From contig NZ_CP032702.1 in NCBI RefSeq assembly GCF_007833795.1, forward strand, positions 1,054,001 through 1,118,000: DNA of 64,000 nucleotides. Reading direction: 5' to 3'. Position 1 is the first letter of the stretch, and each line of letters opens with the position of its first letter. The notes under the pieces were generated by a model, which had not been told where the DNA came from, searched no databases, and saw only the letters and a list, made by a program, of their open reading frames with translations. The translations under genes were made by a program, and so were the position numbers. This document shows, in pieces, positions 45,489 to 57,496 of this stretch. This DNA is from Candidatus Pantoea soli (GTDB lineage Bacteria; Pseudomonadota; Gammaproteobacteria; Enterobacterales; Enterobacteriaceae).

Positions 45489-46133
45489 CTAGTCGCGATA
45501 TAAGCCTGCGCGATCGATATAGTCGATCACCGCATCCGGCAGCAGGTCGGCGCAGGACTGGCCATGATGGCGGCGCTGGCGAATCTCCGTGGCGGAGATA
45601 TCCAACAGCGGCGTGTCGGCCAGCCAGATATGGCCTGCCGGCGAGTGGTGCAGCTGCTGCGTATTCTGTGCCAGATGGTCGTTCAGCCACTGCTGCTGCG
45701 CCGGCGTCTCCAGCTGCGTGGCGTAACCCGGACGCTGGCACACCAGCAGATGGCACAGCGTCAGCAGATCCTGCCAGCGGTGCCATTTGTGTAACGTTAG
45801 CAGAGAATCCTGACCGATGATAAACCCCAGTGGCTGCTGCGCACCGCGTTCTGCACGCAGCGCTTCCAGCGTGTCCACTGTCCATGACGGCGTCGGGCGC
45901 GCCAGTTCGCGGGTATCAATATCAAACAGCGGACGGTCGGCAATTGCGCACTGCAGCATGGCCACGCGCTGGGCGGCGCTGGCCTGCGGCTGTGGACGGT
46001 GGGGCGGAACATTGTTCGGCAGCAGCGTAACTTGCTTCAGACCAACCTGCTGCGCCAGCGCTTCCACCGGGCGCAGATGGCCGTAGTGGATCGGATCAAA
46101 GGTGCCGCCAAACAGCGCAAAAAGTTCAGACAT
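45489..46133 (-). CDS. nadD: Nicotinate-mononucleotide adenylyltransferase NadD
   Basis: A 214-residue nucleotidyltransferase making deamido-NAD from NaMN and ATP. Motifs [12 protein letters not shown] at the N terminus and ISATEIRQR near the C terminus. Its start overlaps the holA end by eight bases. Confidence 0.96.
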   Translation of the reverse strand: MSELFALFGGTFDPIHYGHLRPVEALAQQVGLKQVTLLPNNVPPHRPQPQASAAQRVAMLQCAIADRPLFDIDTRELARPTPSWTVDTLEALRAERGAQQPLGFIIGQDSLLTLHKWHRWQDLLTLCHLLVCQRPGYATQLETPAQQQWLNDHLAQNTQQLHHSPAGHIWLADTPLLDISATEIRQRRHHGQSCADLLPDAVIDYIDRAGLYRD

Positions 46134-47157
46134 CGGTAAAACTCAGTGGGAAATCACGGTGGCAGAGCAGCAGCGACAGCGTTTCCAGCTGCGGCCAGAG
46201 ATTCTGACCATACTCCTGCTTCATGGCCAGCTCCAGTTCAGCCAGCAGATGCACGGCGCGCTGCAGGCGCTGCGCGTCCAGACGCCTGACGGCCTCGGTA
46301 AACAGCGCCCGGCGATTCTGCCAGATGCGTTGCTGATCCATTAGCGTGCGCAGCGGCTGTTTTGACTGATTACGCTGCAGATGCAACAGCGTCAGCAAAT
46401 CGCGCTGCAGCGTGCGCAGCAGAATCACGATCTCGCTGTCTTCTTTCGCCAGCTGGTGCAGGATATGCAGGGCGCGTTTGCTTTTGCCGGCCAGCAGCGC
46501 ATCCACCCAGTGAAAAGGGGTAAAGTGTGCGGCATCGTTCACCGCTTCCTCAACGCGCGGCAGGGTGAGCGTCCCATCCGGCCACATCAGCGACAGCCGT
46601 TCCAGCGCCTGCGCCAGCGCCAGCAGATTGCCCTCATAGCAGTAGCAGAGCAGCTGAATCGCGGCATCATCAATGCTCAGTTTCATGTGGCGCGCGCGCG
46701 CGGCCACCCAGCGCGGCAGCTGAGCCTGCTCCGGCGTCTGACACGGCACCAGCACCGCCTGCGCGCTCAGCGCTTTAAACCAGGCGCTGTTTTCCTGTGC
46801 TTTGGTCAGCTTCGCCATGCGCAGCACCAGCAGAATATCGCTGTGCAGCAGGGTAGAAAGGGTCAGCAGGTGTTCCGCCATCGCCGCATTCGCACCGTTT
46901 TCCGGCAGCTGCAGCGTGAGCGTCTGGCGCTGGGTAAACAGGCTGAGCGCCTGACAGCGGGAGAAGAGGGCATCCCAGTCGGTCTGGGCATCCAGGGTAA
47001 TACTGAAGTGCTCTTCAAAACCCTGCGTTCCGGCGGCAGCGCGAATGGCATCCGCGCTCTCCTGGATCAACAGTGGTTCGTTGCCGGTCAGAAAATAACA
47101 GGCGCGCAGCCCCTCACGAAGCTGCGCGCTCAGTTGTTCAGGATAGATCCTGATCAT
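46126..47157 (-). CDS. holA: DNA polymerase III delta subunit HolA
   Basis: A 343-residue clamp-loader subunit that opens the beta clamp. The N terminus [20 protein letters not shown] and the [19 protein letters not shown] segment match E. coli HolA, which lacks a working ATP site. Coupled to lptE by an ATGA overlap. Confidence 0.96.
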   Translation of the reverse strand: MIRIYPEQLSAQLREGLRACYFLTGNEPLLIQESADAIRAAAGTQGFEEHFSITLDAQTDWDALFSRCQALSLFTQRQTLTLQLPENGANAAMAEHLLTLSTLLHSDILLVLRMAKLTKAQENSAWFKALSAQAVLVPCQTPEQAQLPRWVAARARHMKLSIDDAAIQLLCYCYEGNLLALAQALERLSLMWPDGTLTLPRVEEAVNDAAHFTPFHWVDALLAGKSKRALHILHQLAKEDSEIVILLRTLQRDLLTLLHLQRNQSKQPLRTLMDQQRIWQNRRALFTEAVRRLDAQRLQRAVHLLAELELAMKQEYGQNLWPQLETLSLLLCHRDFPLSFTDV

Positions 47158-47753
47158 TGCAGACTGGTAGCTGACGACGAGAACACTTCCGGAGAGTCAG
47201 CGCCTGGGGCAATCACTTCCGGTTGCGACAGCGTCTCTTTGTTGCTCTCCTGCGCGGCATGCACCGTCAGCAGTTTACGCACCAGCTGCTCAGCGGCACG
47301 CTGACGCATCTCCTGCATGATCATGTCCTGTTCCGCATCTTTGGCCAGCGCGGCGTTCGGGTTATCAAAGAACGACCGGTACACGGTGGTGCTGATCGGA
47401 TAGATGCCTTTACCCGGCAGCAGCACCTGCGCGCTGACCGTCATCACCAGCGAGTATTCGGCGGTGGTCCCGCTGATGAATACCGAGGCGGTATCACGTC
47501 CGAAGCGCTCAGCGCCGAGACGGATGGTCGGATACTTCGCGCTGGCCGCCTTGCTGTCTTCAATGATGGTGACGTCATTGATGCGCAGCTGCTGGCGCAC
47601 AATACGTGCCAGCGGGCCATACGGGTCGCCACTCTGGACGATTAAGGTTTTCATTTCCGCTGGCACCAGGGTGGTGCCGCGCGGATGAAACCCACAGCCT
47701 GCGGTGATCAGCACCGCAAGCAGGACAAACAGCCTGATAATCAGTTGTCGCAC
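47154..47753 (-). CDS. lptE: LPS-assembly lipoprotein LptE
   Basis: A 199-residue outer-membrane lipoprotein with lipobox LITAGC near residue 20, then GFHPRGTT and the conserved [20 protein letters not shown] segment (KTLIVQSGD here). LptE plugs the LptD barrel and helps place LPS in the outer leaflet. It follows leuS by 14 bases. Confidence 0.95.
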   Translation of the reverse strand: MRQLIIRLFVLLAVLITAGCGFHPRGTTLVPAEMKTLIVQSGDPYGPLARIVRQQLRINDVTIIEDSKAASAKYPTIRLGAERFGRDTASVFISGTTAEYSLVMTVSAQVLLPGKGIYPISTTVYRSFFDNPNAALAKDAEQDMIMQEMRQRAAEQLVRKLLTVHAAQESNKETLSQPEVIAPGADSPEVFSSSATSLQ

Positions 47754-47767
47754 AGTTCCTCCTGAAC

Positions 47768-50350
47768 TTAACCCACGACCAGGTTAAGCAGTTTGCCAGG
47801 GACATAAATCACTTTACGCAGGGTGACGCCTTCCAGATACTTCGCCACCAGCGGCTCCTGCGCCGCACGCGCCTGCACCTGCTCCTGCGTTGCATCAGGC
47901 GCGACGGTGATTTTGCCACGCACTTTGCCATTGACCTGCACTACGACCAGCAGGGCATCCTCAACCATCGCCGCTTCGTCGGCAACCGGCCAGCTTGCTT
48001 CATCAATGCTGCCTTCACCGCCCAGCGCCTGCCACAGTACGTAGCTGGCATGCGGCGTGAACGGATACAGCAGACGGGTGACCGCCATCAGCGCTTCCTG
48101 CATCAGCGCACGATCCTGCTCGCTCTCCTGCGGCGCGCGCAGCAGTTTGTTCATCAGCTCCATGATCGCGGCGATCGCGGTGTTGAAGGTCTGACGACGA
48201 CCAATATCATCCGCCACTTTCGCGATGGTTTTGTGCAGATCGCGACGCAGCGATTTCTGCTCATCGTTCAGTGCGTTGACGTCCAGTGCAACGGTCGCGC
48301 CTTTCGCCACGTGATCGTACGCCAGTTTCCAGACGCGTTTCAGGAAGCGGTTAGCGCCTTCCACGCCGGATTCCTGCCACTCCAGCGTCATTTCTGCCGG
48401 CGAGGCAAACATCATAAACAGGCGAACGGTATCGGCACCGTAACGCTCTACCATCAGCTGCGGGTCAATGCCGTTGTTTTTCGACTTCGACATTTTGCTC
48501 ATGCCAGCGTAGATCACTTCGCGGCCCTGATTGTCGACAGCTTTGGTAATACGGCCTTTTTCGTCGCGCTCGACGGTGACATCCACCGGAGAAACCCAGT
48601 TACGTTCGCCGTTGGCACCCACATAGTAAAACGCATCGGCCAGCACCATGCCCTGGCACAGCAGACGTTTTGCCGGCTCGTCTGAGTTAACGAGGCCCGC
48701 GTCACGCAGCAGCTTGTGATAGAAACGGAAGTACATCAGGTGCATGATGGCGTGCTCAATACCGCCTACGTACTGGTCTACCGGCAGCCAGTAGTTTGCC
48801 GCCGCCGGGTCCAGCATACCTTCGTTGTAATCCGCACAGGTGTAACGTGCGTAGTACCAGGAGGATTCCATAAAGGTGTCAAAGGTATCGGTTTCACGCA
48901 GCGCAGGCTGACCATTTACCGTGGTTTTTGCCCACTCCGGGTCGGCTTTGATCGGGCTGGTGATGCCATCCATCACCACATCTTCCGGCAGGACAACCGG
49001 CAGCTGATCTTCTGGCGTTGGCATTACCGTGCCATCTTCCAGCGTCACCATCGGAATCGGTGCCCCCCAGTAACGCTGACGGGAAACGCCCCAGTCGCGC
49101 AGACGGTAATTCACCTTGCGCTCGCCAACGCCTTTGGCAGCCAGCGCATCCGCGATAGCATTGAAGGCGGCGTCATGATCGAGCCCATCGTATTCGCCAG
49201 AGTTGAACAGCGTGCCTTTTTCCGTCATCGCGGCGGCGCTTAAATCCGGCTCGCTGCCGTCAAGGTTAAGGATAACCGGTTTGATATTGAGCTGGTATTT
49301 GGTCGCAAATTCCCAGTCGCGCTGATCGTGACCCGGTACTGCCATGACGGCACCGGTGCCGTACTCCATCAGCACGAAGTTAGCAACCCATACCGGAATC
49401 GCTTCACCGGTCAGCGGATGGATGGCATGCAGGCCGGTGGCCATGCCTTTTTTCTCCATCGTCGCCATATCGGCTTCTGCCACTTTAGTGGTGCTGCATT
49501 CAGCAATGAAATCGGCCAGCGCCGGGTTGTTCATCGCCGCCTGACGCGCCAGCGGGTGGCCGGCCGCGACTGCCACGTAAGTGGCACCCATGAAGGTGTC
49601 CGGACGGGTGGTGTAAACGGTAACTTTCTCTTCGCTGTCGGCAACATCAAAGGTGATTTCAACGCCTTCTGAACGACCGATCCAGTTGCGCTGCATGGTT
49701 TTCACCTGCTCTGGCCAGTCTTCCAGCTTATCAAGGTCATTGAGCAGCTCTTCCGCGTAGTCGGTGATTTTCACGAACCACTGCGGGATCTCTTTGCGCT
49801 CAACTTTGGTGTCACAGCGCCAGCAGCAGCCGTCAATGACCTGCTCGTTCGCCAGCACGGTCTGGTCGTTCGGGCACCAGTTAACCGCCGAGGTTTTTTT
49901 GTAGACCAGGCCTTTTTCATACAGTTTGGTAAAGAACCACTGCTCCCAGCGATAATATTCCGGCTGACAGGTTGCCAGTTCACGGCTCCAGTCGTAGCCA
50001 AAGCCCAGCAGCTTCAGCTGGTTCTTCATATAGGCGATATTGTCGTAGGTCCAGGGCGCAGGAGCCGTGTTGTTTTTCACCGCTGCACCTTCCGCCGGCA
50101 GACCAAACGCATCCCAGCCAATCGGCTGCAGAACGTTTTTTCCCAGCATACGCTGATAGCGCGCGATGACATCGCCGATGGTGTAGTTACGCACGTGGCC
50201 CATGTGCAGACGGCCAGAAGGATAGGGCAGCATAGAGAGGCAGTAGTATTTCTCTTTGCCTTCCTGCTCGGTCACTTTGAAGGTTTCGTTTTCGTCCCAG
50301 TGCTGCTGGACGCGGGATTCTATCTCTTCCGGGCGGTATTGCTCTTGCAT
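47768..50350 (-). CDS. leuS: Leucyl-tRNA synthetase
   Basis: An 860-residue class I synthetase, the E. coli length. HIGH is in [21 protein letters not shown] in [10 protein letters not shown]; the editing domain CP1 (about residues 220-420) holds [13 protein letters not shown]. First gene of the leuS-lptE-holA-nadD-rsfS-rlmH run. Confidence 0.98.
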   Translation of the reverse strand: MQEQYRPEEIESRVQQHWDENETFKVTEQEGKEKYYCLSMLPYPSGRLHMGHVRNYTIGDVIARYQRMLGKNVLQPIGWDAFGLPAEGAAVKNNTAPAPWTYDNIAYMKNQLKLLGFGYDWSRELATCQPEYYRWEQWFFTKLYEKGLVYKKTSAVNWCPNDQTVLANEQVIDGCCWRCDTKVERKEIPQWFVKITDYAEELLNDLDKLEDWPEQVKTMQRNWIGRSEGVEITFDVADSEEKVTVYTTRPDTFMGATYVAVAAGHPLARQAAMNNPALADFIAECSTTKVAEADMATMEKKGMATGLHAIHPLTGEAIPVWVANFVLMEYGTGAVMAVPGHDQRDWEFATKYQLNIKPVILNLDGSEPDLSAAAMTEKGTLFNSGEYDGLDHDAAFNAIADALAAKGVGERKVNYRLRDWGVSRQRYWGAPIPMVTLEDGTVMPTPEDQLPVVLPEDVVMDGITSPIKADPEWAKTTVNGQPALRETDTFDTFMESSWYYARYTCADYNEGMLDPAAANYWLPVDQYVGGIEHAIMHLMYFRFYHKLLRDAGLVNSDEPAKRLLCQGMVLADAFYYVGANGERNWVSPVDVTVERDEKGRITKAVDNQGREVIYAGMSKMSKSKNNGIDPQLMVERYGADTVRLFMMFASPAEMTLEWQESGVEGANRFLKRVWKLAYDHVAKGATVALDVNALNDEQKSLRRDLHKTIAKVADDIGRRQTFNTAIAAIMELMNKLLRAPQESEQDRALMQEALMAVTRLLYPFTPHASYVLWQALGGEGSIDEASWPVADEAAMVEDALLVVVQVNGKVRGKITVAPDATQEQVQARAAQEPLVAKYLEGVTLRKVIYVPGKLLNLVVG

Positions 50351-50572
50351 GGCTGCCTGTGGTCCTTGTGAAATCGTATTTTAAAGACTTTTGATCCGCA
50401 TAGCATACCCATAAGGCCGCCCCTCAACAACATTTCACGCCCGATGGCCGCGTGATTTCTGCCGAATGCGTCTGCGTTTTCACCCTTTTGTAATTTCCGC
50501 TGCGCGGCACAGAGCAAATATGCCAAAGCGGCTAAACTTACTTTCAGCATCCGCAGCGAAAAGGAGAACAAA

Positions 50573-51055
50573 ATGAATAATGTGGCGCAGGAATATCGTG
50601 CAACGGTAGCAGCATTAACCCAGCGACTGGAGCACGGCGAGCGTGACGTTGACGCGCTGGTAGCCGAAGCGCGCCAGCAGTTACTGGCGAAACAGACCCT
50701 CACGCCAGCGGAAGTCAACGAAGTGATGCGTGCGGTGCGGCGGGATTTACACGAGTTTGCGCTCAGCTATCAGGAATCCAGCGAAGCAGCGGATGATTCC
50801 GTGTTTCTGCGCGTAATTCGCGAGAGCCTCTGGAAAGAGCTGGCAGACATTACCGATAAGAGCCAGCTGGAGTGGCGCGAAGTCTTTCAGGATCTGCGTC
50901 ATCACGGGGTGTATCAGAGCGGCGAGGTGGTGGGACTGGGGAATCTGGTGTGTGAGAAGTGCGGTTTCACCCGGGCTATTTATACGCCAGAAAGTCTGAC
51001 GCGCTGCCCGGAGTGCGGACATGACCAGTTCCAGCGTCAGCCGTTTGAGCCGTGA
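50573..51055 (+). CDS. ybeL: YbeL, zinc-ribbon protein (DUF1451)
   Basis: A 160-residue protein with a helical, charged N-terminal two thirds (residues 1-115) and a C-terminal zinc ribbon made of CEKCGF and CPECGH. It matches E. coli YbeL in length and place, divergent from leuS. Function unknown. AAGGAGA precedes the ATG. Confidence 0.93.
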   Translation: MNNVAQEYRATVAALTQRLEHGERDVDALVAEARQQLLAKQTLTPAEVNEVMRAVRRDLHEFALSYQESSEAADDSVFLRVIRESLWKELADITDKSQLEWREVFQDLRHHGVYQSGEVVGLGNLVCEKCGFTRAIYTPESLTRCPECGHDQFQRQPFEP

Positions 51056-51305
51056 GCGGCGGTTTTTGCTGGGGCTTGCGCGGGAGCAAGACGTTCTCTG
51101 CCTGACTGAAAGGAGCAAGCCTCCTGCTGTCGCCAGCAGGCAGCGCACGGGGGAGCGAAGCCGGTCGTCATGCGGCAGGAGACCGCAGGCAGAGGGCGCT
51201 TGCCGTGCCGGGAGGCTTAACCTGTTCTCTGATCGGGTTAAGCCGTCATGTATAACGCGGAAGAATCATCCGGCAGGCCGGTGTGTTTCGGGGCGCAGAG
51301 TATAA

Positions 51306-51329
51306 AAAAGCCGCCCGCGGGCGGCTTTT
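51306..51329. terminator. Bidirectional terminator between ybeL and gltL
   Basis: GCCGCCC (51310-51316) and GGGCGGC (51319-51325) form a near-continuous palindrome flanked by A-run and T-run, so it serves both convergent genes. The remaining 250 bases after ybeL (51056-51305) show no gene. Confidence 0.88.
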
Positions 51330-51374
51330 ACTTATAGCGCAGGGTGCAAAACAGCGCGCGTGTGGCTGCGCCGA

Positions 51375-52100
51375 TTAATGCAGGATCTTGGCAAGAAAAT
51401 CTTTGGCGCGATCGGACTGCGGATGATTAAAGAAGTCATCTTTATTGGTGTCTTCGATAATTTTCCCTTCGTCCATAAAGATGACGCGGTTTGCCACCTT
51501 GCGCGCAAAGCCCATCTCGTGCGTCACCACCATCATCGTCATCCCCTCATTAGCCAGCTCGACCATCACATCCAGTACTTCATTGATCATCTCCGGATCA
51601 AGCGCCGAGGTGGGTTCGTCAAACAGCATGGCGATCGGATCCATGCACAGCGCACGCGCAATAGCGACACGCTGCTGCTGGCCGCCCGACAGCTGGCCTG
51701 GAAACTTCTCTGCATGCGCCGCCAGGCCTACACGCCTGAGCAGCGCCAGCCCTTTGTCGCGCGCGGCGGTTTTATCACGCTTCAGCACTTTAACCTGCGC
51801 CAGAACCAGGTTATCGATGATGCTCAGATGCGGAAACAGCTCAAAGTGCTGGAACACCATGCCCACTTTACTGCGCAGCTGGGCAAGATTGGTCTTCCGG
51901 TTGTTCACTTCGGTGCCGTTGACCTGAATGCTGCCCTGCTGTACCGGTTCCAGCCCGTTAACGGTTTTGATCAGCGTCGATTTCCCTGAACCGGACGGGC
52001 CGCAGACCACCACCACTTCACCTTTTTTCACCTCGGTGGAGCAGTCGGTCAGCACCTGAAAGTGCCCATACCACTTAGAAACATTTTTCAGGCTAATCAT
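51375..52100 (-). CDS. gltL: Glutamate/aspartate ABC transporter ATPase GltL
   Basis: A 241-residue polar-amino-acid ABC ATPase: Walker [10 protein letters not shown], signature LSGGQQQR, Walker [13 protein letters not shown], switch VTHEMGFA. Last gene of gltIJKL, beginning directly after the gltK stop. Confidence 0.95.
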   Translation of the reverse strand: MISLKNVSKWYGHFQVLTDCSTEVKKGEVVVVCGPSGSGKSTLIKTVNGLEPVQQGSIQVNGTEVNNRKTNLAQLRSKVGMVFQHFELFPHLSIIDNLVLAQVKVLKRDKTAARDKGLALLRRVGLAAHAEKFPGQLSGGQQQRVAIARALCMDPIAMLFDEPTSALDPEMINEVLDVMVELANEGMTMMVVTHEMGFARKVANRVIFMDEGKIIEDTNKDDFFNHPQSDRAKDFLAKILH

Positions 52101-52778
52101 TTAAACCGTCCTTTTTCTTTTCAGATAGCTAACCAGCAGCGAAGCGCTCAGGCTGATCACAAAATAGACCAGACCGGCAAACAGAATCATTTCTACCTGG
52201 GTCCCGTCACGCTCACCGATGGTTGACGCGGTACGGAAGAAATCCGCCAGGCTCAGGACATACACCAGCGAGGTGTCCTGGAACAGAACAATGCCCTGCG
52301 TCAGCAGCAGCGGCACCATGGCACGAAACGCCTGGGGCAGAATAATCAGCTTCATGGATTGCCACTGCGTCATACCCAGCGCCAGCGCGGCATTTGCCTG
52401 CCCGCGGGAAATACTCTGGATACCGGCGCGGATAATCTCTGAATAGTAGGCCGCTTCAAACAGCGCAAAGGCCACCATTGCTGAAATCAGGCGGATATCG
52501 GTTTTTGGCGACAGACCCAGTCCTTTCTGCAGCAGGCTGGGCACCACCAGATAGAACCACAGCAGCACCATTACCAGCGGCACGGAGCGGAACAGGTTGA
52601 CGTATAGCCGGGCAAACCAGCGCACCGGTGCGATGGGCGACAACCGCATCACCGCCAGAATCGTGCCCCAGATAATCCCGAATACTACGGCCACAGCCGT
52701 AATCTTCAGCGTCACCACCATGCCGTTCAGCAGGTAGGGCAGGCTGGGAGGAATGGAACTCCAGTCAAAACTGTACAT
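52101..52778 (-). CDS. gltK: Glutamate/aspartate ABC transporter permease GltK
   Basis: A 225-residue inner-membrane permease with about five helices and the ABC permease loop [22 protein letters not shown] (EAA motif). Its ATG shares a base with the gltJ stop. Confidence 0.95.
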   Translation of the reverse strand: MYSFDWSSIPPSLPYLLNGMVVTLKITAVAVVFGIIWGTILAVMRLSPIAPVRWFARLYVNLFRSVPLVMVLLWFYLVVPSLLQKGLGLSPKTDIRLISAMVAFALFEAAYYSEIIRAGIQSISRGQANAALALGMTQWQSMKLIILPQAFRAMVPLLLTQGIVLFQDTSLVYVLSLADFFRTASTIGERDGTQVEMILFAGLVYFVISLSASLLVSYLKRKRTV

Positions 52779-53518
52779 TATTTGCCTCCCAGGTTGCCGG
52801 GCAGGCGGATTTTGCGTTCCAGCAGACTCATCACCAGCATGATCACCAGGTTAATCCCCACGTAGGCGAGGGTAATCGCGGTAAAGGATTCATAAGCGTG
52901 CGCCGAATAATCCAGCAATTTGCCCGCCTGCGCGGCCAGATCAACCAGTCCGATGGTTGAGGCAATCGCCGAGTTCTTCACCAGGTTCAGCATTTCTGAG
53001 GTCATGGGTGGCACAATCACGCGATAGGCATTGGGCAGCAGTACATAGCGGTAGGTCTGCGGCAGGGTCAGGCCCATCGCCAGACCGGCATTTTTCTGAC
53101 CGCGTGGCAGCGACTGAATGGCTGCACGCACCTGTTCACAGACGCGGGCGGCGGTGAACAGACCCAGACAAATCATCGACGACAGGAAAAACTGGATATT
53201 GGGATCCAGCTCAGCCTTAAACCACATGCCGAGTTTCTCTCCCACCAGCTCCGGTGCCACCAGATACCAGAAAAAGAACTGCACAATCAGGGGAATATTA
53301 CGAAACAGCTCCACATAGCAGGTGCCAATGGCGGCCAGCCCGCGATGGGGCACGGTACGCAGAATGCCAAAGAAGGATCCTACGAGGAAGGCGATAATCC
53401 AGGCGCAGCAGGAGACGGCTAACGTCACCTGAAATCCGGACCACAGCCAGCCAAGGTAAGTCGTATTGCCGAACGGAGCCTGCTGTAAAAAGATGCCCCA
53501 GTTCCAGTCGATACCCAT
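52778..53518 (-). CDS. gltJ: Glutamate/aspartate ABC transporter permease GltJ
   Basis: A 246-residue permease, partner of GltK, with the EAA loop [23 protein letters not shown]. It is separated from gltI by about 160 bases that hold an SroC-type RNA and terminator, which should lower its expression relative to the binding protein. Confidence 0.95.
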   Translation of the reverse strand: MGIDWNWGIFLQQAPFGNTTYLGWLWSGFQVTLAVSCCAWIIAFLVGSFFGILRTVPHRGLAAIGTCYVELFRNIPLIVQFFFWYLVAPELVGEKLGMWFKAELDPNIQFFLSSMICLGLFTAARVCEQVRAAIQSLPRGQKNAGLAMGLTLPQTYRYVLLPNAYRVIVPPMTSEMLNLVKNSAIASTIGLVDLAAQAGKLLDYSAHAYESFTAITLAYVGINLVIMLVMSLLERKIRLPGNLGGK

Positions 53519-53532
53519 AACGAGCTCCGGTA

Positions 53533-53680
53533 AAAAATAGGGTAGCGAGGCTACCCATAAGATTGTTGAGCGGTGTCTTGTGTCCTGCGCCGGGGGAACG
53601 ACCCGTTACAGTCTGTCTGTCCGCACCGCATGTTCAGCAATCGAGAGGGCAGCAGCACTGCCCTTGTTGTCGTTGTTAAT
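53533..53680 (-). ncRNA. sroC: SroC-type small RNA from the gltI-gltJ intergenic region
   Basis: In E. coli and Salmonella SroC is cut from the gltIJKL transcript between gltI and gltJ and acts as a sponge for GcvB. Here the same gap has a hairpin GGGCAG/CTGCCC near 53646-53661 and ends in a rho-independent terminator (GGGTAGC-CTC-GCTACCC, 53540-53556, then TATTTTTTA on the reverse strand). The call rests on position and terminator; I did not align the body of the RNA, and the 5' processing site is unknown. Confidence 0.62.
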
Positions 53681-54574
53681 TCAGAGTGCTTTATCGTTCG
53701 GCGCTTTAAACAGCGCCTGCATATCCGCAGAGAGGTCAAAGTTCAGGTTCAGATTCTTCGGTGGAATCGGCTGCTTGAACCATTTGTCGAACCACTTCGT
53801 GGCTTCACCCGAGGTCTGCGCTTTGGCGATGGTGTCATCCATCAGCTGTTTAAACTGCGGATCTTCCTTACGCAGCATGCAGCCATAGGCCTCTTTTGAC
53901 TGCGGTGTGCCGACGATATCCCAGTTGTCCGGGTTTTTCGCTTTGGCCCGCTCACCCGCCAGCAGGGCGTCATCCATCATAAACGCCACCGCGCGACCGG
54001 TTTCCAGCGTGCGGAAGGAATCACCGTGATCTTTGGCGCTGATGATACGCATATCCAGCTTCTTATCATCATTCAGCTTGCGCAGCAGAATTTCTGAGGT
54101 GGTGCCGGAAGTGACCACGACGGTTTTGCCCTTCAGATCGCTGAAGTCTTTAATGTCGCTGCCTTTTTTCACCAGCAGACGGGTGCCGATGATGAAAATG
54201 CTGTCGGAGAATGCCGCCTGCTGCTGGCGTTCTGCGTTATTGGTGGTCGAGCCACATTCATAATCGTAAGTGCCGTTCTGTAACAGCGGAATACGGTTCT
54301 GAGAGGTGATCGGCAGCATTTTGACCTGCAGATCGGGCTTGTTCAGCTTCGCTTTGATAGCGGCCACGATAGCGTTGGAATAATCCTGCGAGTAGCCCAC
54401 CACTTTCTGCTGGTTATCATAGTAAGAAAAGGGAACTGATGACTCACGATGCCCGACGACAATAACACCGCTGTCGTTAATTTTTTTCAGGGTACCCGTG
54501 AGATCTTCCGCCTGGGCCGCACCTGCCGCTGTGCCTAACAGCAGAAGCGATAAGGCCACTTTGCGTATCTGCAT
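53681..54574 (-). CDS. gltI: Glutamate/aspartate-binding periplasmic protein GltI
   Basis: A 297-residue solute-binding protein of the polar amino acid family. Signal peptide MQIRKVALSLLLLGTAAGAA with cleavage near AQA-EDL, then GVIVVGHRESSVPFSYYDN and the ligand-binding segments VVTSGTTSEI and HGDSFRTLETG. It delivers Glu/Asp to GltJK. The start fits E. coli and the signal peptide; the upstream 12 codons are not needed. Confidence 0.95.
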   Translation of the reverse strand: MQIRKVALSLLLLGTAAGAAQAEDLTGTLKKINDSGVIVVGHRESSVPFSYYDNQQKVVGYSQDYSNAIVAAIKAKLNKPDLQVKMLPITSQNRIPLLQNGTYDYECGSTTNNAERQQQAAFSDSIFIIGTRLLVKKGSDIKDFSDLKGKTVVVTSGTTSEILLRKLNDDKKLDMRIISAKDHGDSFRTLETGRAVAFMMDDALLAGERAKAKNPDNWDIVGTPQSKEAYGCMLRKEDPQFKQLMDDTIAKAQTSGEATKWFDKWFKQPIPPKNLNLNFDLSADMQALFKAPNDKAL

Positions 54575-54674
54575 GTTCCAACTCCTTCGTGTGAATGTCG
54601 CGCAGAACAAAAACTGCGCAGAGGGTGATGTTGTGTGTATTTCCTGCTGCTTTTTTAATTATCCTTTGGCGCAA

Positions 54675-54963
54675 CTGCGCGCAGGATAGTGATTAACATA
54701 GCGAATTGTTAACGCAATGAAACAAAAAAGTTCGTTTTTTGCGAGCCGCTCCGCACCAATAAGAGGCAAAAAAAGGCCTCTGCGCAATTACGGTGCGCAT
54801 CGATGCCAGATAATAGTGCGCGAACATGGCATTACGCTGACAACACGCGCTGCTGATTAAACTCACTGAAATAAATAGCAATGATCGTGCCAGCATGGAT
54901 GGCTTTGCAGGACACAGCAGAAAAGCGGGTAAAGCAGGGGAGAAGGGAGGGGAAATGCGCAGT
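54675..54963. other. Intergenic upstream of gltI
   Basis: An AT-rich stretch of about 290 bases that probably contains the gltI promoter (for example TTGCGT with TAATCA 16 bp later on the reverse strand, near 54690-54720). No gene was seen. Confidence 0.4.
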
Positions 54964-54990
54964 AAAAAGGCGAAGCCAGCGCTTCGCCTT
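54964..54990 (-). terminator. Terminator of the ybeZ-ybeY-corC-lnt operon
   Basis: AAGGCGAAGC (54967-54976) pairs perfectly with GCTTCGCCTT (54981-54990); on the reverse strand the stem runs into TTTTTAC. It stands 16 bases after the lnt stop. Confidence 0.88.
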
Positions 54991-55006
54991 ACAGCAGAGA
55001 CAAGGA

Positions 55007-56533
55007 TCAGGCGCGGCGGCGTAAAATGCCCGCTACCATGCCTGCCAGCGTCAGCAGCCACACCGGCCAGATGCCGGCGCGTGCGTAGGGCGTTATCCCG
55101 CTGGTGGGAGTCACGCGCGCGCTCAATACCTCGCGACTGAACTGAGGAATCTCTTTTTCAATCTCGCCGTTAGCATTGACCACCGCGGTTACGCCGTTGT
55201 TGGTCGCGCGCAACAGCGGACGGCCCAGCTCCAGCGCGCGCATTCGCGCCATCTGGAAGTGCTGCCACGGACCAATCGAGTGACCAAACCAGGCATCATT
55301 GGAGACGGTGAGCAGAAAGTCTGTATCTGACCTGAAGTTAGCCCGAACCTGCTCGCCCAGCACAATCTCATAGCAGATAGCCGTAGTCAGATCGTAACCC
55401 GCCACCTTCAGCTGCGGCTGGATGTAGGCACCGCGACTGAACGAAGACATTGGCAGATCGAAGAACGGCGCCAGCGGACGCAGCAGATCTTCCAGCGGCA
55501 CAAACTCGCCAAATGGCACCAGATGGTTTTTCTGATAGCGATTCTGACTCTGGTAGCTGTAGGGCTGCTCACCGCCCAGCACAATGACCGAGTTGTAATC
55601 GTGATAGCGGTTGTCACGCTCCACGCGCGAATCAACGATACCGGTAATCAGCGTACTGCCGCGCGCGCGCAGTTCCGCGTCCAGCGCATGCAGGAACGGC
55701 TGCTGATTGCTTTCCAGATCGGTGATGGCCGATTCCGGCCAGATAATGATGGGCGCTTTCCCCATATAGGGCTGGCTGTAGGCGGTATAGACGCGCAGCG
55801 TGTTCAGCAGCTGTTGCGGATCCCATTTCATGGATTGCGGAATATTGCCCTGCACCATGGCGATCTCAACGCTGCGCTGCGGCAGCGGCTGATACCACTG
55901 CAGCATACGCAGCGGCCACGGCAGCAGCAGCAGTGCGGCAGCGGCCATCAGGCTTTTGACCGTACGCTGATAAAGCGCGTGCACCAGCAGGCCACTGATG
56001 ACCATCAGCAGGAACGTAATGGTTTCTACGCCAGCCAGCGGCGCAATGCCTTTCAGCGGACCATTGATCTGACTGTAGCCAAACTGCAACCACGGGAAGC
56101 CGGTCAGCACCCAGCCGCGCAGGAATTCAGTCACCTGCCACAGCGCGGGCGCCGCCAGCGCCAGCCGCCACAGCGTCGCGCGCGGCCAGAAGCGGTTGAG
56201 GATCACCGCAAACAGCAGCGGATAGAGCGCCAGGTAAGCGGCCAGCAGCAGCACCAGGAAAACGTTAACCGGTCCCGGCATGCCGCCAAAAGTGGCGATG
56301 CTGACATAGACCCAGTTAACGCCGCTGCCAAACAGGCCAAAGCCCCAGGCGAAACCCAGCGCCGCAGCCTGTGCCGGACGACGGTCCAGCAACAGCAGCT
56401 GCAGGCCGGCCAGGGAAAGCAGCGCGGCCGGCCAGAAATCATAGGGAGAAAAGGAAAGGGTGCCAGCGGCACCCGAAATCAACGCCAGCAGCAGGCGAAC
56501 CCGCTGCTGCGGCCAGAGAGAGGCGAAAGCCAT
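55007..56533 (-). CDS. lnt: Apolipoprotein N-acyltransferase Lnt
   Basis: A 508-residue inner-membrane enzyme that adds the third acyl chain to lipoproteins. About eight membrane helices, with a periplasmic nitrilase-like domain (about residues 220-480): catalytic Glu in IIIWPESAI, Lys in [13 protein letters not shown] and Cys in TTAICYEIV. Follows corC by three bases. Confidence 0.97.
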   Translation of the reverse strand: MAFASLWPQQRVRLLLALISGAAGTLSFSPYDFWPAALLSLAGLQLLLLDRRPAQAAALGFAWGFGLFGSGVNWVYVSIATFGGMPGPVNVFLVLLLAAYLALYPLLFAVILNRFWPRATLWRLALAAPALWQVTEFLRGWVLTGFPWLQFGYSQINGPLKGIAPLAGVETITFLLMVISGLLVHALYQRTVKSLMAAAALLLLPWPLRMLQWYQPLPQRSVEIAMVQGNIPQSMKWDPQQLLNTLRVYTAYSQPYMGKAPIIIWPESAITDLESNQQPFLHALDAELRARGSTLITGIVDSRVERDNRYHDYNSVIVLGGEQPYSYQSQNRYQKNHLVPFGEFVPLEDLLRPLAPFFDLPMSSFSRGAYIQPQLKVAGYDLTTAICYEIVLGEQVRANFRSDTDFLLTVSNDAWFGHSIGPWQHFQMARMRALELGRPLLRATNNGVTAVVNANGEIEKEIPQFSREVLSARVTPTSGITPYARAGIWPVWLLTLAGMVAGILRRRA

Positions 56534-56536
56534 AGA

Positions 56537-57418
56537 TTATTCGTCTTCGAGTTGCGGTTGCGGAGAGTCTTCCGGGATTTTTACATGCACCTGAATAATA
56601 CGACGGCTGTCAGCCATCGCGACTTTGAACTGGTAACCATCTATGTCAATGCTTTCCCCGCGTGCAGGCAGGTGGCCGAAGCCCTGCATCACCAGGCCAC
56701 CGATGGTATCCACCTCATCGTCACTGAAGCCGGTGCCGAAAACGTCGTTGAAGTCTTCAATTGGCGTCAGCGCGCGCACCGTATAGGTATGGCGGTTCAG
56801 CTGACGGATATCGCGATCTTCTTCATCGTCATATTCGTCTTCAATCTCACCCACAATCAGTTCGAGAATATCTTCAATGGTCACCAGACCGGAAACGCCG
56901 CCGAATTCATCAATCACAATCGCCATGTGGTAACGCTGGGAACGAAACTCTTTGAGCATGCGATCCACACGTTTACTTTCCGGCACAACGACAGCAGGGC
57001 GCAGCACTTTATCCATGCTGAATGGCTCTGCGCTGCTGCTCATAAACGGCAGCAGATCTTTCGCCATCAGAATCCCTTCCACATGATCTTTGTCTTCGCT
57101 GATCACCGGGAAGCGTGAGTGGGCGGATTCAATGATCACCGCAAGGCACTCTTCCAGCGTCTGGTTGCGCTTCAGGGTAATCATCTGGGAGCGGGGGATC
57201 ATGATGTCGCGCACGCGCTGTTCGGCAATATCCAGCACCCCTTCCAGCATGTCGCGGGTGTCCTGGTCGATCAGCTCTTTTTGCTCAGAATCGCGGATCA
57301 GCCCCAGCAGTTCGTCACGGTTTTTCGGTTCACCGTGAAAAAGCTGGTTGATCAGCAGGGAGAAAAATCCCTTTTTACTACCGGGTGCGTCGTTGTTCTG
57401 CGAATGGTCGTCGCTCAT
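56537..57418 (-). CDS. corC: CorC (YbeX), CBS-domain cobalt/magnesium protein
   Basis: A 293-residue soluble protein: paired CBS domains (about residues 65-190, starting [12 protein letters not shown]) and a C-terminal CorC_HlyC transporter-associated domain. E. coli CorC is linked to Co/Mg efflux and, more recently, to ribosome function. The start [10 protein letters not shown] agrees with E. coli; 15 upstream codons are not conserved. Confidence 0.95.
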   Translation of the reverse strand: MSDDHSQNNDAPGSKKGFFSLLINQLFHGEPKNRDELLGLIRDSEQKELIDQDTRDMLEGVLDIAEQRVRDIMIPRSQMITLKRNQTLEECLAVIIESAHSRFPVISEDKDHVEGILMAKDLLPFMSSSAEPFSMDKVLRPAVVVPESKRVDRMLKEFRSQRYHMAIVIDEFGGVSGLVTIEDILELIVGEIEDEYDDEEDRDIRQLNRHTYTVRALTPIEDFNDVFGTGFSDDEVDTIGGLVMQGFGHLPARGESIDIDGYQFKVAMADSRRIIQVHVKIPEDSPQPQLEDE

Positions 57419-57496
57419 GGCGTTTTTATTTCGTTCTCTCGAATCAGGGAAAGCTGCTGGCATCCGCGCCAGCAGCGTAAGGTTCTGAGCCCAGGC

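Noticed and set aside
55523..57118. 531-codon open frame on the plus strand
   Set aside because: Antisense of lnt and corC; composition rich in Arg, Gln and His, no motif.
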